A DNA stretch of 35,610 bases from Terana coerulea (lineage: Eukaryota; Basidiomycota; Agaricomycetes; Polyporales; Phanerochaetaceae): contig JAKOGH010000553.1 of assembly GCA_024811115.1 (NCBI GenBank), positions 1 to 35,610 of the forward strand. The letters run 5' to 3'. Position 1 is the first letter of the stretch; each line of letters starts with the position of its first letter. The notes below the pieces were generated by a model that was given only the letters and a program-made list of their open reading frames with translations, had not been told where the DNA came from and made no database searches. The translations under genes were made by a program, and so were the position numbers. Positions 34,627 through 35,610 of this stretch are shown here, piece after piece.

Positions 34627-35610
34627 CTGCGAAGATAATCGCATATCGCAGCTATTCCACTCCTCTCCAACTCGGAAAGTAGAAAGGCTCACACCTGAGA
34701 CTCATGAACCAAAATTGATAACTTCCGCCGAGTTTCAACGGACAGGCGCGAACTTAGGGCTGCTCGAAGACCGCAGATAGCGCTACTGCATAACGCTCGT
34801 CGAACGCCGTTACGAAAGGCCGAAAGTGCGACCAGCAGTAAAGCACTGAGTAGCTATCTTTGGTTCTGCCGCACACCATCCTATTGAATATGCCTTTAGG
34901 TTCCTGCTTCCCAGGCGCTGTCGGCTGACCAGGCACGATGCCACAAAGGCTTCGGCCGAACTCTCCTGGCCCTTGTCGCGCCAGCAATGTGCTTACCGCG
35001 CGTTATACGCGTTCTCGTATTCTCGTGTCCCAGCCCTTTCTTTCGACGTGTTCTGCAGCCTCTCCCGGTGCTCTCTAAGCTCTTCGGTCCCTTGGTATCC
35101 GGGGGCTTTGGAAATTCAGCATTCGACTGCTGCGCAACATGCACGGTGTTGTCGGCGATGTCCTCCCCTCAAACGCTCAGACTACTGTATGATTCGGCAC
35201 TGTCTCTGCGCTAGTCGCTCGTTCCTACCTGGCCGGACTCCGACCTCGGACGCTTTCGCTCCAGCGGCCACGCCTTCTCTTTGCCCGCAGTCAAGTAGGA
35301 TCCAGGTTCGCACACATGCTGTGTAGCCTTCGACCGCCAGTCTCTTGCTTCTGGACGCCTGCGACATTGACAGGAGACGGTGCGGCAAGTCCACCTATTA
35401 GCCGTCCGCTGGCTTCCTGTAAGGTCAAAGGTTCTCTCGATGCCGCCTTGCAAGGCGCATTGTGACCAGATGGAAACCTAGGAACAGCTATGGATCTGGG
35501 TTCTCATATCGATGGCTGGGTGGTCTACCGGCCGGGCTGCAATCAAAGATTCCGCTGCGATGAGGCCACAGTCCAGACTATGGACGACTCCACCCTACGA
35601 AACATGCAAG
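34627..35610. other. Unassigned end of the window
   Basis: Overlapping frames on both strands (117 codons plus at 34973; 77 codons minus at 34987-34754). The minus frame (PGEFGRSLCGIVPG, NRMVCGRTKDSY) looks somewhat protein-like but is not recognised. A gene could extend beyond the window edge. Confidence 0.25.

Overview
This window looks like nuclear DNA of a mushroom-forming basidiomycete (Agaricomycetes). The main reasons are genes cut by many short GT-AG introns (mostly 47-70 nt), a ten-exon DUF6533-type membrane protein, a family of short F-box proteins, and a C-terminal Zn(II)2Cys6 regulator. All of these gene types are common in that class. I built the gene models by hand: I chose splice sites, checked that exon lengths add up in frame, and compared the products with family motifs from memory. 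No search was run.

Layout. Bases 1-1300 (minus): Zn(II)2Cys6 protein, five exons. 2081-3725 (minus): securin-like protein, four exons, with a cysteine-rich C-terminal extension. 4730-6828 (plus): PC-esterase/TBL-like membrane protein whose GDS motif is assembled across an unusually long intron. 7329-9184 (minus): F-box protein with one -1 frameshift. 9.3-12.9 kb: repeat-rich, gene-poor DNA with AT-rich sequence, a tRNA-like relic and about 150-bp tandem repeats. 12.9-17.9 kb: an F-box graveyard. One F-box gene is split by a 3.45-kb foldback element (13814-17266, TSD TTGAG), and three solo LTRs of one family, each with a perfect 5-bp TSD, have landed inside that element. 18304-20280 (minus): Ariadne-type RBR ubiquitin ligase, seven exons. 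20566-22754 (plus): cytosolic lysyl-tRNA synthetase, nine exons, with one missing base. These last two genes diverge from a 285-bp shared promoter holding a palindrome of two TGACTC half-sites. 22.8-31.6 kb: mostly relics and repeats, including an F-box 5' end with its promoter, a 440-bp dispersed repeat (second copy at 34.2 kb), an RFC small-subunit fragment between two clusters of GGTCTGA-type repeats, and two clusters of 15-bp palindromes. 31680-33045 (plus): DUF6533 protein, ten exons. 33.1-35.6 kb: no gene that I can support.

The intact genes are unrelated housekeeping or lineage-specific genes and form no operon or visible pathway cluster. The possible functional links are the shared LysRS/RBR promoter and the F-box proteins as likely SCF substrate adaptors. 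The most unusual structures are the nested foldback/LTR insertion that cuts one F-box gene into two halves 3.45 kb apart, and the palindrome clusters. I did not find a convincing new multi-gene system.
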